This document shows positions 25,940 through 34,956 of a DNA stretch of 64,000 nucleotides, one piece after another. A program made the translations under genes and the position numbers. The notes under the pieces were generated by a model. That model was given only the letters and a program-made list of their open reading frames with translations. It had not been told where the DNA came from and made no database searches. The stretch lies in contig JAJZVM010000011.1 of NCBI GenBank assembly GCA_021845645.1, forward strand, positions 41,401 through 105,400, written 5' to 3'. Position 1 is the first letter of the stretch. The number at the start of each line of letters is the position of its first letter. The DNA is from Bacillota bacterium (GTDB lineage Bacteria; Bacillota_E; JAJZYS01; JAJYTV01).

Positions 25940-26836
25940 TCAGGTGCCTGCGGCAGGCCTTCTTGAGACGCCCTGCGCCTGGCCCGTGCCGAAGCGCACG
26001 ATGCGCGGGCTCGACCGATAGCTGTCGACACCCATGTCGAGCGTCTCCTTACGCCCGTCGGGCCAATCCCGCTCGAGCCAGGTGTGCACGACGACGCCCT
26101 CCTGTCCCGGTGCGTCGACCGCCACGCTGCCCTGCGGCAGGTTCGGGTCGGCCCTGCGGATGGCGTAGAAGGGGAAGCGGCGCAGCTGCTTGTGGCGCCA
26201 GCGGGTCTCCGGCGGCTGGCGCGTCCCGAAGAATTCGGCTGTCACGCGTCCGCCCTGGGCGGTCGTCAGCAGGCGCACCGGCCCGCCCGTGTCGTTACGA
26301 ATGCGCAGGTCGAGGTAGCCATAGGAGATCGTCGAATCCTCGCCCGGCAGGAGGTACGGCACCGTCAGTCCGTGCTGGTGGCGCTCCGTGATCGGCAGTC
26401 CCGCGCGGATGGCGGCGTTGTAGATCGTCGAGGCAACCTGGCAGATGCCCCCTCCGTAGCCGGGGACGATCCGGTCGCCGATGAACACCCTGCCCAGTCG
26501 GTAGCCCTGGGCCTGGCCCGCCTGGCCGAGGCTCTCGTTGAACGAGAACGTGCCGCCCGCCGGGATCAGCGTGCCGCAGAGGCGCCGGGATGCCAGGCCC
26601 ATGTTGTAGTTGCGGCCCGGCGCGGACGTGGGAAAGTCGGTGGTCGCGTGCCCGATGAGTCCCCATGCGGCACCCGGATCATCGGGCGCAGCCGGCCTGC
26701 AGCCCGCCTCTGCCTCGGACGGGGCGCGCTGCGCGGGCCGTGCGGCGATCGCCCTGGCGGCCGGGGCAGCGGCGAAGCGGGGCGGCCACAGGGAAAGCAG
26801 CAGAGCGGCAAGGATCGGCCATGACGCGTGCGGCAA
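25940..26836 (-). CDS. Secreted VanW family protein
   Basis: A 298-residue exported protein. Residues 1-29 are a signal peptide (SWPILAALLLSLWPPRFAAA). A VanW domain occupies roughly residues 75-250: IPAGGTFSFNESLG near 92, then GYGGGICQVASTIYNAA with the conserved GGICQ. VanW proteins are common in Gram-positive spore-formers and are linked to the cell wall, but their reaction is not established. Start TTG at 26836 behind GGAGGTGG. Confidence 0.88.
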   Translation of the reverse strand: MPHASWPILAALLLSLWPPRFAAAPAARAIAARPAQRAPSEAEAGCRPAAPDDPGAAWGLIGHATTDFPTSAPGRNYNMGLASRRLCGTLIPAGGTFSFNESLGQAGQAQGYRLGRVFIGDRIVPGYGGGICQVASTIYNAAIRAGLPITERHQHGLTVPYLLPGEDSTISYGYLDLRIRNDTGGPVRLLTTAQGGRVTAEFFGTRQPPETRWRHKQLRRFPFYAIRRADPNLPQGSVAVDAPGQEGVVVHTWLERDWPDGRKETLDMGVDSYRSSPRIVRFGTGQAQGVSRRPAAGT

Positions 26837-26881
26837 CGAAGGCCACCTCCGCGTCTAGCATCACCAAATGCCGCGTCTCTC

Positions 26882-27469
26882 TCAGGACGCCGGCTGCACC
26901 TGCTCGATCGTCGCCGCCGCCGGCCGGTCGACCAGCACCTCGCACGAGGCGCGTCGCACGACCTGGGCCACATTGCGGCTGAGCTCCTCGCCAGGCCGCC
27001 GCGACTTCGCGTCCAACCCGAGCACGATGAGATCGGCGTGGCGCTCGCGCGCGACGCGCAGGATGCCCTCCCAGGCGCTGCGGGCCGGCACGATGACGCC
27101 TTCGTTGGCAAGTTCGTGCGTTTCGCAGATCGTGACGCCAACCGCGATCGAGACCTCCCCCGCCTCGCGCTGCTTCGGCATGGCCGCATCGAGCGGCAGC
27201 GACAGCGGCACCTCGACGACGTGCACCAGCAGGATCTGCGCCTGCTGCGGCTCGGCGAGGCGGCAGGCCAGCTCGACCGCCCGCTCCGAGGACATCGCCG
27301 CCACGACAGGCACCACCACGGTGCGCAGCTGGTTGACGGTGCGGCGGATCTGCGCCACCTCGTACGGCAGTTGGCGCGGCACGCGGAACATCCAGCGGAA
27401 GACGAGGGCCAACAGCACCACGAACACGACAGCGATGACGCTGCCCAGGGGACCTACGTGAAGCGCCAT
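26882..27469 (-). CDS. Membrane-anchored universal stress protein
   Basis: A 195-residue protein with one N-terminal membrane helix (residues ~8-27, SVIAVVFVVLLALVF) followed by a UspA domain. The latter has TVVVPVVAAMSSERAVELA near 50 and ADLIVLGLDAKSRRPGEELSRNV near 145, then VAQVVRRASCEVLVDRP. The canonical G-2x-G-9x-G(S/T) ATP motif is only partly kept. It starts one base after the stop of the small membrane protein and is the third gene of the APC permease unit, as Usp domains often accompany APC transporters. Confidence 0.85.
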   Translation of the reverse strand: MALHVGPLGSVIAVVFVVLLALVFRWMFRVPRQLPYEVAQIRRTVNQLRTVVVPVVAAMSSERAVELACRLAEPQQAQILLVHVVEVPLSLPLDAAMPKQREAGEVSIAVGVTICETHELANEGVIVPARSAWEGILRVARERHADLIVLGLDAKSRRPGEELSRNVAQVVRRASCEVLVDRPAAATIEQVQPAS

Positions 27470-27470
27470 G

Positions 27471-27641
27471 TCAGCTACCCCTCCGCCGCGCCTCGTAGAG
27501 ACGCGCGATGCCGAGAGCGATGAAGAGCACGCCGATCAGGTCGTAGAGCCAGCCGCCATGCTCGGTGACGCCGCGCACGACGATGATCAGGCCGAGCACG
27601 AGCGCGATGACGCCCACCGCGACGACGAAGCCGCGCTTCAT
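27471..27641 (-). CDS. Small two-helix membrane protein
   Basis: A 56-residue protein. It begins MKRGFVVAVGVIALVLGLII (helix 1), has a short polar loop VRGVTEHGGW, then YDLIGVLFIALGIARLY (helix 2) and an Arg-rich end. Its ATG overlaps the TGA of the APC permease gene (ATGA), and its stop is one base before the Usp ATG, so all three are translationally coupled. Codon third positions are strongly G/C like the neighbours. No family recognised; a small permease subunit or regulator is inference. Confidence 0.75.
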   Translation of the reverse strand: MKRGFVVAVGVIALVLGLIIVVRGVTEHGGWLYDLIGVLFIALGIARLYEARRRGS

Positions 27642-29203
27642 GTCTGCTGGCCTCCCCTTGCGGCCTTGTCGGCCAGCGCCGCCTCATACTCGGCCAGCAG
27701 CTCGTACTCCTCCGCATCGCGCAGGGTGCGACGCTGCGCTTCCTCCCAGTCGCGCGGCAAGGCGCGCCAGGGCGACATCCCCGCCTTGCGTCGGTAGATG
27801 TAGTACAGCAGGAGCATCACGAGCACCCATGCGGGACCGGCGATGCGCCCGATGGCGTGCGTCAGGATGACCTCGAACAGGATGGTGCCGACGCCGAGGA
27901 AGCCGATCACGGCCAGGACCGGGAACGCGACGGCCGGGCCACCGTCGCCCTTGCGCTTCAGCGGGATGTTGAGCGGCATCCGGTACGGACGCGGCGAGTA
28001 GGGGTCCTTGAAGCGCAGCACGATCAGCGACACGAACACGAGCAGGTAGCCGAAGGTGGCGCCGAACGCGTACATGTTGGCGAGGGTGCCCATCGCCTGG
28101 CTCGTGAGAAAGGCCAGGATCGCCTGCACCACGGCCACGAGCGAGAAGACGATGATGGTGCGGTACGGTGTGTGGTAGCGCGGGTGCACAGCCGAGAACC
28201 ACTCCGGCAGGAGGTGGAACGTGCTCATCGAGTAGGTGAGGCGCGACGCGCTCATCACACCGGAATTCGAGGAGATGAGCACGATGACGCCGCCGATCAG
28301 GGCGGTCATCGGCGCGGCGATGGCGCCGATGATCGGGATCTTCTGCGCGACGATGGCGATCGGGTCGCCCGGGTGCGCGCCGAGCACCTGCCACGGCAGC
28401 AGGCCCATGCCGAGCACGGAGAAGGCGAGCGCGAAGATGAGCACGTTCAGCACGAGCGAGATCGAGGTCCTCGGCACGATCGTCGCCGGTCTTCGCGTCT
28501 CCTGCGACACCTGCGAGATGGACTCGAGACCGACGAACGAGATGATGGCGAGCGACGAGCCGTACATGAAGTTGTGCAGGTTCGGGAACTGCAGCCGGAG
28601 CTGCAGCAGCATCTGGTTCGGGTCCCAGGCGAAGACGAAGCCGAAGACGACGATGACGACCTGGCCGAGGATCGCCACGACGCCGAGCACCTCGTTGATG
28701 CGCGAGGAGATGCGGATGCCCACGTAGTTGATGGTGATCAGGAAGGCGATGATGGCTAGGGTCTCCCCGAGCCAGAGCAGGTTCACGCCCACGAACGGGC
28801 CGATCGTCACGGCGAAGTCCTGGATATGCACCCCGAGCGCCGGCAGGAAGAAATTGAAGTAGCCGGACGAGGAGACGGCGAACAGCGAGATGTCGATGGT
28901 GTAGTCGAGCAGGAGCGCCGCGCCGCAGATGAAGCCCCAGACATCGCCGAGGCCGCGCAGCGTGAAGTACTGTCCGCCACCAGCCACGGGATAGCTCGAC
29001 GCGAGCTCTGTGTAGGCAAGTCCCACCAGGAGGTAGACGATACCGGCCACCGCGAAGGCGACCGGAGTTGCGCCCATGGCTGCACCGGCCACGAGGCCGA
29101 GCGCCGTGTAGATGTCGGCGCCCACATCCGCGTATCCCCACATGAAGGAGCCCCAAACCGTAACTTCCCGCCGGAGCACGCCGGAGTCCTCGGGCTGACC
29201 CAC
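27638..29203 (-). CDS. APC family amino acid permease
   Basis: A 521-residue APC-superfamily transporter with 12 predicted helices and a ~40-residue charged C-terminal tail. Helix 1 region VWGSFMWGYADVGADIYTALG; VAGGGQYFTLRGLGDVWGF near 85 is a family signature of helix 3. Start GTG at 29203 directly behind AGGGGGGG; an earlier in-frame start would add a short, non-conserved extension. First gene of a unit with the small membrane protein and Usp. Substrate unknown. Confidence 0.88.
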   Translation of the reverse strand: MGQPEDSGVLRREVTVWGSFMWGYADVGADIYTALGLVAGAAMGATPVAFAVAGIVYLLVGLAYTELASSYPVAGGGQYFTLRGLGDVWGFICGAALLLDYTIDISLFAVSSSGYFNFFLPALGVHIQDFAVTIGPFVGVNLLWLGETLAIIAFLITINYVGIRISSRINEVLGVVAILGQVVIVVFGFVFAWDPNQMLLQLRLQFPNLHNFMYGSSLAIISFVGLESISQVSQETRRPATIVPRTSISLVLNVLIFALAFSVLGMGLLPWQVLGAHPGDPIAIVAQKIPIIGAIAAPMTALIGGVIVLISSNSGVMSASRLTYSMSTFHLLPEWFSAVHPRYHTPYRTIIVFSLVAVVQAILAFLTSQAMGTLANMYAFGATFGYLLVFVSLIVLRFKDPYSPRPYRMPLNIPLKRKGDGGPAVAFPVLAVIGFLGVGTILFEVILTHAIGRIAGPAWVLVMLLLYYIYRRKAGMSPWRALPRDWEEAQRRTLRDAEEYELLAEYEAALADKAARGGQQT

Positions 29204-29409
29204 CTGATACCCCCCCTGGAGGCCGGAAAGACCGACCAATACACTACACCGCCCGAATGCCGGCCGCAAGCGTCCATCTCGCGTTGTGCACCGTGTGAAC
29301 GTCCACCGCCAGGGCGACCATGGCTTTGCGGGGATGCGCGTTCTTTCCTCAAGCGCTATCCTGGATGGGACCTGCCTTGTTGCAGGATCTATGGGGGGGA
29401 TTCTTCGGC

Positions 29410-32016
29410 GTGTGCGGCATCGCTGGTTTCTTCGGCCCTGCCGACCATGCGCTGCTTGAGCGCATGACAGGGGCGATCTGGCATCGCGGTCCCGACGACC
29501 ACGGCTACAGCGAGACCCCGCGCATGAGCATCGGCATGCGCCGCCTGAGCATCATCGACGTCGCAGGCGGGCACCAGCCGATGGAGACCGAGGACGGCCA
29601 GATCCGCGTCGTGTACAACGGCGAGATCTACAACTACCGCGAAGTGCGGGCGGATCTGCTGCAGAAGGGGCATCGCTTCCGCACGGAATCCGACACCGAA
29701 GTGCTCCTCGAGGCGTACGCCGAGTGGGGCTGCGACTGCTTTCGCCGCCTCAACGGGATGTGGGCCGCGGCCATCGCCGACCTGCGCAGCGAGAGCCTCG
29801 TCCTCTGCCGCGACCATTTCGGCATCAAGCCGCTCTACTATGCCGCGGCCGGAGACCGCATCCTCTTCGCGTCGGAGGTCAAGTCGCTCTGGCAGGACCC
29901 CGCGCTGCCGCGGGTCGTCAACGAGCAGATGGTCTACGAATACCTGGTGCAGGGCCTGCACGACCACAGCCAGGAGACCTTCTTCGCCGGCGTGCGCCAC
30001 GTGCCCGCCGCTTCCTACGTCGTCATCCGGGACGGAGCGGTCTCGGAGCAGCAGAGCTACTGGCAGCCGCAGCTGCGACGCGACGGCGCCATGTCGCCGC
30101 AGGCGTTCCACGACCTCTTCAAGAGGTCCGTCGCGCGCCGCCTGATCAGCGACGTGCCGGTCGGTGCCGCCCTCTCCGGCGGTCTCGACTCCACGACGAT
30201 CGTCGCCCTGATGACCGACCTGCTGCGCGAGCACCTGCCGGATGCCGCTTCGCTGCGCGGCCACGTCAAGACGTTCTCCGCCGTGTTCGACGGCGACCCG
30301 ATCGACGAGCGCGCGTACATAGAGGAAGCCGTGCAGCGCACCGGCGCGGACACCACCTACACCCACCCGAGCTCACAGCAGTTCGTCGAGGAAATGGAGG
30401 ACATGGTCTGGCACCTGGACGAGCCCGTCGTCAGCACCGGCCCCTACGCCCAATGGTGCGTCATGCGCACGGCGAAGGAGCAGGTCAAGGTGGTGCTGGA
30501 CGGCCAGGGAGGCGACGAGCTCCTGGCGGGCTACGTGCCGTACCAGCTGGTCTACCTGCGCCAGCTCTGGCACGAGCGCAGGCTCGGCCGGCTGCTGCGC
30601 GAGTCGCTCAAGGCCCGCGACGTGATCTGGCCCGTGGTGCGCCGCACCCTGCGCCAGCGCCACGCCGCGATCCCCGTGCGCTCGCTCCTGCGCGACAGCT
30701 TCCTCGCGGCGCACCGGCCCGCGAGGGACACCCGCCCCGACGACAACCTCAAGGAGCGCCTGAAGCAGGACCTGACGACCTACAGCCTGCCGGCTCTGCT
30801 GCGTTACGAGGACCGCAACTCGATGGCCCACTCGCTCGAGTCCCGTGTCCCCTACCTCGACCAGGAACTCGTGGAGGCCATCCTCGGCCTCCCGGAGACC
30901 GAGATCATCCGTGACGGCTGGAGCCGCATCATCCTGCGTGAGTCGATGCAGCGCCTCCTGCCCGACAAGATCCGTCTGCGCCGCTGGAAGGTGGGCTTCA
31001 CGACGCCCGAGTCGCGCTGGCTCTTCGCGCGTCGCGCGGTGTTCGAGAGCCTCTTCCGGTCACCGCTGTTCCAGAGCCGGCCGTACTGGCAGGGCGCGCG
31101 CGTCGCGCAGGCGTTCCGCGACGCGGCCCAGGGACGTGCCCCCTCGAGCCTCCTGTTCTGGCGGCTCATCAACGTCGAACTCTGGCTACGCGTCTTCTTT
31201 GAAGGCGGCGGACACTCCACCGAGGCGGGCAGGCACTTCACCGAGGTGGGCGACAGCCGTTTCGCCGAGGCGGCGGGCGACGGTGCCCAGGCCGCGCTGC
31301 AGCGCTATCGTCCGAACTGGGGACGCCACCTCTTCATGGCGGCGGGCGGCGGCGCCTTCCTGCGGGCACCCGTCAAGACGCCGCTCGTCAAGAGCGGCGA
31401 CGACCTCGCGGCGATCGTGCGCGAGGCCCTCGCGGGCGATCTCGCGCCAGGTGACGTCTTGGCCGTCAGCGAGAAGATCGTCGCCATCAGCCAGGGCCGC
31501 TCCTTCCCCGTGGCCGAGATCCACCCGCGGCCGCTCGCGCGCTTCCTGACGCGCTTTGTGCACAAGACGCCGCACGGCATCGGGCTCGGCATCCCGGAGA
31601 CGATGGAGCTCGCGGTGCGCGAGGTGGGGGCGCCGCGCATCCTGTTCGCCGCCGCCGCAGCGGGCGTCGCCCGCATCTTCGGCAGGAAGGGCGTCTTCTA
31701 CGACATTCTCGGTCCGCAGGCTTCGGCGATCGACGGACCGACGCGGGGCACGATCCCGCCCTACAACACGCACGCCAAACTTGCGCCCCTGAACCCGGCG
31801 GGCGTCGCGAGAGAGCTCGCGTCAGCCCTCGGCGACGGGATCGGCGTCGCGATCATCGACGCGAACGACATCTCGGTGAACATTCTCGGCGCGACGCCCG
31901 ACGTCGACCAGGGCCTCGTGCGCGAACTCCTCTACGACAACCCGCTGGGACAGGGACACGAACAGACGCCCGTCGCGCTGCTGCGCCGGATGGGCGCGGC
32001 GGAGCAGATCGCCTAG
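29410..32016 (+). CDS. asnB: Asparagine synthetase (glutamine-hydrolysing) fused to an F420-0:glutamyl ligase-like domain
   Basis: An 868-residue fusion. The GTG at 29410, ten bases after GGGGGG, is fixed by the requirement for Cys2, the glutaminase nucleophile (sequence VCGIAGFFG). Residues ~1-190 are the class II glutaminase (RGPDDHG, VVYNGEIYNYRE); ~230-625 the synthetase, with the SGGLDST pyrophosphatase loop near 258. A linker at ~600-625 carries three imperfect H-(S/F)-T-E-(A/V)-G repeats. Residues ~652-868 match the CofE/F420_ligase family: KTPLVKSGDDLAAIV, GDVLAVSEKIVAISQGR, then VAIIDANDISVNILG and DNPLGQGHEQTPVALL. AsnB forms Asn from Asp; CofE domains add Glu to F420-0. No F420 biosynthesis gene is seen here. 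The joint substrate is unknown. Confidence 0.9.
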   Translation: MCGIAGFFGPADHALLERMTGAIWHRGPDDHGYSETPRMSIGMRRLSIIDVAGGHQPMETEDGQIRVVYNGEIYNYREVRADLLQKGHRFRTESDTEVLLEAYAEWGCDCFRRLNGMWAAAIADLRSESLVLCRDHFGIKPLYYAAAGDRILFASEVKSLWQDPALPRVVNEQMVYEYLVQGLHDHSQETFFAGVRHVPAASYVVIRDGAVSEQQSYWQPQLRRDGAMSPQAFHDLFKRSVARRLISDVPVGAALSGGLDSTTIVALMTDLLREHLPDAASLRGHVKTFSAVFDGDPIDERAYIEEAVQRTGADTTYTHPSSQQFVEEMEDMVWHLDEPVVSTGPYAQWCVMRTAKEQVKVVLDGQGGDELLAGYVPYQLVYLRQLWHERRLGRLLRESLKARDVIWPVVRRTLRQRHAAIPVRSLLRDSFLAAHRPARDTRPDDNLKERLKQDLTTYSLPALLRYEDRNSMAHSLESRVPYLDQELVEAILGLPETEIIRDGWSRIILRESMQRLLPDKIRLRRWKVGFTTPESRWLFARRAVFESLFRSPLFQSRPYWQGARVAQAFRDAAQGRAPSSLLFWRLINVELWLRVFFEGGGHSTEAGRHFTEVGDSRFAEAAGDGAQAALQRYRPNWGRHLFMAAGGGAFLRAPVKTPLVKSGDDLAAIVREALAGDLAPGDVLAVSEKIVAISQGRSFPVAEIHPRPLARFLTRFVHKTPHGIGLGIPETMELAVREVGAPRILFAAAAAGVARIFGRKGVFYDILGPQASAIDGPTRGTIPPYNTHAKLAPLNPAGVARELASALGDGIGVAIIDANDISVNILGATPDVDQGLVRELLYDNPLGQGHEQTPVALLRRMGAAEQIA

Positions 32017-32038
32017 AGCCGCATGGACTGCCGCTCCG

Positions 32039-33118
32039 TTACGGCATGAACCAGGTGCCTTCTGGGTCGACCGAGAGCCGCACCCCGCTGCCCGGCGCCA
32101 CGCGCTCCGCGTGGTGGCAGACGAGGTCCAGCTCGGGACGGCCCGCAATCTGCAGGTCGAGCTGCCAATGGCTGCCGAGATAGGCGGCGCTCGCCACGAC
32201 GGCCTCCAAGGGCACCTCGCCCTCGTGCAGGCCGCCGTCTGCTGCCAGGCGCACGTGCTCGGGACGCAGCAGCCACGTGCCCGCCTGGCCGACGGAGCAC
32301 GCATCCGGCGCCAGGGCCACCGCCGTCACGCCGGTGCTCGTCTCGATCTCCACCCTGCCGGACCCGGACCGGGCGACGACCTGCGCGGGCACGAGCGCCG
32401 CCGGTCCGAGGAATGTCGCGGCGAACGCCGTGCGGGGCCGCAGGTAGAGTTCCTCCGGCGAGCCGACCTGCACCAGGCGGCCGGCGTTCAGAATGGCGAT
32501 CCGGTCCGCGACCGCGAGGGCCTCCACCCGATCGTGGGTCACATAGACCGCTGTCACGCCCTCGTGCCGCAGTGCCTGGGCGATCTGCGTCCGCATGCGC
32601 TCACGCAGGCGCGCGTCGAGATTGGACATCGGTTCGTCCAGGAGTACCATGCCGGGGTGCGGCGCGAGGGCACGCGCGATGGCGACCCGCTGCCGCTGGC
32701 CGCCGGACAGCTCGTGCGGATAGCGCTGGCCATAGCCCTCGAGCTGCACCAGCTCGAGCACCTGCGCGACCCGCCCCTGGCGCTCAGCCGCCGGCAGGTG
32801 CCGCATCGCCAGCGGGAACGCGATCGTCTCTTCGACGGTCATGTGCGGCCAGAGGGCGAAGTCCTGGAAGACGAAGCCGATGTTGCGGCGCTCAGGCGGC
32901 AAGGCCCACCCTGCGCGGGAGATGACCTGCCCGTCCAGCAGCACCTCCCCCTCCGCGGGTGGGAGCAGCCCGGCCAGGATCTCGAGCAGGGTGGTCTTGC
33001 CGCTGCCGGACGGGCCCAGGACGGCCAGGATCTCGCCGTCCTCGATGCGCAGCGAAAGCTCCTGCAGTGCGGTGACGCTGCCGTAGCGGTGGCCCAAGGC
33101 GTGCACCTCGAGGCTCAT
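32039..33118 (-). CDS. ABC transporter ATP-binding protein (Fe(III)/polyamine/sulfate type)
   Basis: A 359-residue ATPase of the importer class that includes FbpC, PotA and CysA. Walker A GPSGSGKTTLLEIL near residue 35, signature LSGGQRQRVAIARAL near 133, Walker B MVLLDEPMSNLD near 152, and the switch His in VTHDRVEA. The ~125-residue C-terminal part is a TOBE-type regulatory domain (TWLLRPEHVRL). Its ATG overlaps the TGA of the permease gene. Third gene of binding protein-permease-ATPase. Confidence 0.92.
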   Translation of the reverse strand: MSLEVHALGHRYGSVTALQELSLRIEDGEILAVLGPSGSGKTTLLEILAGLLPPAEGEVLLDGQVISRAGWALPPERRNIGFVFQDFALWPHMTVEETIAFPLAMRHLPAAERQGRVAQVLELVQLEGYGQRYPHELSGGQRQRVAIARALAPHPGMVLLDEPMSNLDARLRERMRTQIAQALRHEGVTAVYVTHDRVEALAVADRIAILNAGRLVQVGSPEELYLRPRTAFAATFLGPAALVPAQVVARSGSGRVEIETSTGVTAVALAPDACSVGQAGTWLLRPEHVRLAADGGLHEGEVPLEAVVASAAYLGSHWQLDLQIAGRPELDLVCHHAERVAPGSGVRLSVDPEGTWFMP

Positions 33119-34953
33119 GCTCTCGCTCCCTTCAGGCCGTGCACGTCGGGCCGCACCGGCGCCCCCGCTCCATCGTCCGCCGTGAAGGCGGCCCTCGGCC
33201 GTGGGCGCCCCGCGATCCTGCCGCCGAACCAGTTGAAGATCAGGGCGAGTACGCCCACCGTGGCCGTCGACATGACGGTCAGGGCGGCTCCGGTGCCGAA
33301 ATCGGTCGCGTGGAACTGGTGGATGATGGACACGGCGAGGGTCGGCGCGCCCGGCGGGTAGAGAAGCTGCGAGACCGGCAGCTCGAAGACGACGCCCGCG
33401 AACAGCATCAGCCAGATGCGGATCCAGGTGCTGCCCAACATGGGCAGGATGATGCGGCGGACGACGGTCGCGAGTCCGGCGCCCGACGCGCGCGCGGCGG
33501 TGATGGCGCTCGCCGGGATCTGCGCCATGCCGCCCGCGGCCACCCGCACCGAATACGGCAGCCCTCCCGCGATGTACGCGAGGAGGAGCGCCGCCGGCGT
33601 GCCGTAGAGCAGAAGACCGACGTCCTTCAGCACCGGCTGGTCCCAGAGAAAGATGTACCCTGCGCCGAGCACGATGCCGGGAACGGCGATGGCCGTCGTG
33701 AGGAAGCCCTGCAGGAGCCCTGTGAGCCATCCTCTGCGGCGGCGCCAGGCAAGCGCCACCATCAGACCGAGAAGCACGCCGAGCGACGCAGCGGCAACCG
33801 CATAGCCGAGGGACGTCGCGAACGACCCCAGCCCGTAGGGGATCCGCACCGCCTGCAGGTAGTTCGCGAAGGTGAGGTGGCCGCCCATGACGAGGCCGCC
33901 CGCCCCGCCGGGCATGAAGCTGGCCGCGACGGTCGTCGCGGCAGGCACGCCGAAGGCGAGCAGCATCAGGAGCAGCATCGCGGCGAGGAACAACCCGCGA
34001 TGTCTGCCAAGCGAGACCGGGGCCAAGGTGCGGTTGCCTCCCCAACGCGTGGTGTAGGACCGGCGGCCCATGGTCGCCGCCTGTGCCCACTGCGCCAGCG
34101 CCACCGCGCCGACCAGGACGAGCGACGCCGCGGCGGCTTCGGGGAAGTTGACCGGGAACTGTTCCAGGGCGCTGTAGATGGCGAAGGTGGTCAGGGGGAA
34201 GTTCGCGGTCTGCGCCAGGGTGGACGCGATGCCGAAGTCGCTCAGGACTTCCGCAAACACGATCAGGGCGCCGGAGATCGCCGCCGGCAACAGGAGCGGG
34301 AGCAGGACGCGCCGCCAGACGGCGGTCATCGGTGCCCCGCCGAGGCGTGCGGCGTGCACGACGTCCTGACCGAGGCCCTCAAGCCCTGCCGCCACGGCGA
34401 TGGTGGAGTACGGGAAGAGCTTCAGGCTCAGGACGATGACGACGCCGAGCGGTGAGAGCAGGGTGTTCGTCAACGCGCCGCCCAGGACGTTGTTCGTCAG
34501 ACCACCGGGCGCGAGAAGCAGCTCCCAGCCCTGCGCGACGAGAAACGATGGCGAGATGAGGATCAGCCAGACGAGTCCCCACATGGCGCGGCGCGCGGGC
34601 ATGTCGGTCAGCACGAGCAGGTAGGCGACGCCGATGCCGAGGGCGGAGGCCGCGACGGCCGTGGCAGCGGAGAGCAGCAGCGAGTTGATGCCGGAGGCGA
34701 GCATGTAGGGATCGCTCGCCAGGCTCGAAAGGCCAGCGAGGGACGGCCTGAGGCTGGGCGCGGCAGCGAAGAGGTCCGGCAGCACGGCCTGCGCGAGCAG
34801 GGCCACGAGCGGCAGCGCGACCAGCACGACGACCGCCGCGGCCGCCCCGAGCGACAGCGTGCGGAAGCCGATACCGGCGGCGAGGGCGGGTCGAGGCCGC
34901 CCCGGGTTGCCCCCCGGAGCGGCCGCGGCACCGCGCGTCATGTCCGCGCGCAT
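33115..34953 (-). CDS. Fused ABC transporter permease (Fe(III)-type)
   Basis: A 612-residue permease with about 12 helices formed from two fused BPD_transp_1 halves, as in FbpB/ThiP. Each half has an EAA-like loop: LGQDVVHAARLGGAPMTAVWR in the first, IPASAITAARASGAGLATVVRR in the second. It starts three bases after the binding-protein stop and overlaps the ATPase gene, so the three form a full importer. The duplicate architecture favours Fe(III) or a similar small ion or metabolite. Confidence 0.9.
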   Translation of the reverse strand: MRADMTRGAAAAPGGNPGRPRPALAAGIGFRTLSLGAAAAVVVLVALPLVALLAQAVLPDLFAAAPSLRPSLAGLSSLASDPYMLASGINSLLLSAATAVAASALGIGVAYLLVLTDMPARRAMWGLVWLILISPSFLVAQGWELLLAPGGLTNNVLGGALTNTLLSPLGVVIVLSLKLFPYSTIAVAAGLEGLGQDVVHAARLGGAPMTAVWRRVLLPLLLPAAISGALIVFAEVLSDFGIASTLAQTANFPLTTFAIYSALEQFPVNFPEAAAASLVLVGAVALAQWAQAATMGRRSYTTRWGGNRTLAPVSLGRHRGLFLAAMLLLMLLAFGVPAATTVAASFMPGGAGGLVMGGHLTFANYLQAVRIPYGLGSFATSLGYAVAAASLGVLLGLMVALAWRRRRGWLTGLLQGFLTTAIAVPGIVLGAGYIFLWDQPVLKDVGLLLYGTPAALLLAYIAGGLPYSVRVAAGGMAQIPASAITAARASGAGLATVVRRIILPMLGSTWIRIWLMLFAGVVFELPVSQLLYPPGAPTLAVSIIHQFHATDFGTGAALTVMSTATVGVLALIFNWFGGRIAGRPRPRAAFTADDGAGAPVRPDVHGLKGARA

Positions 34954-34956
34954 CGA

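Noticed and set aside
33119..34090. N-terminal extension of the ABC ATPase
   Set aside because: It shadows the permease gene; the ATG at 33118 begins the usual ATPase N-terminus and overlaps the permease stop.
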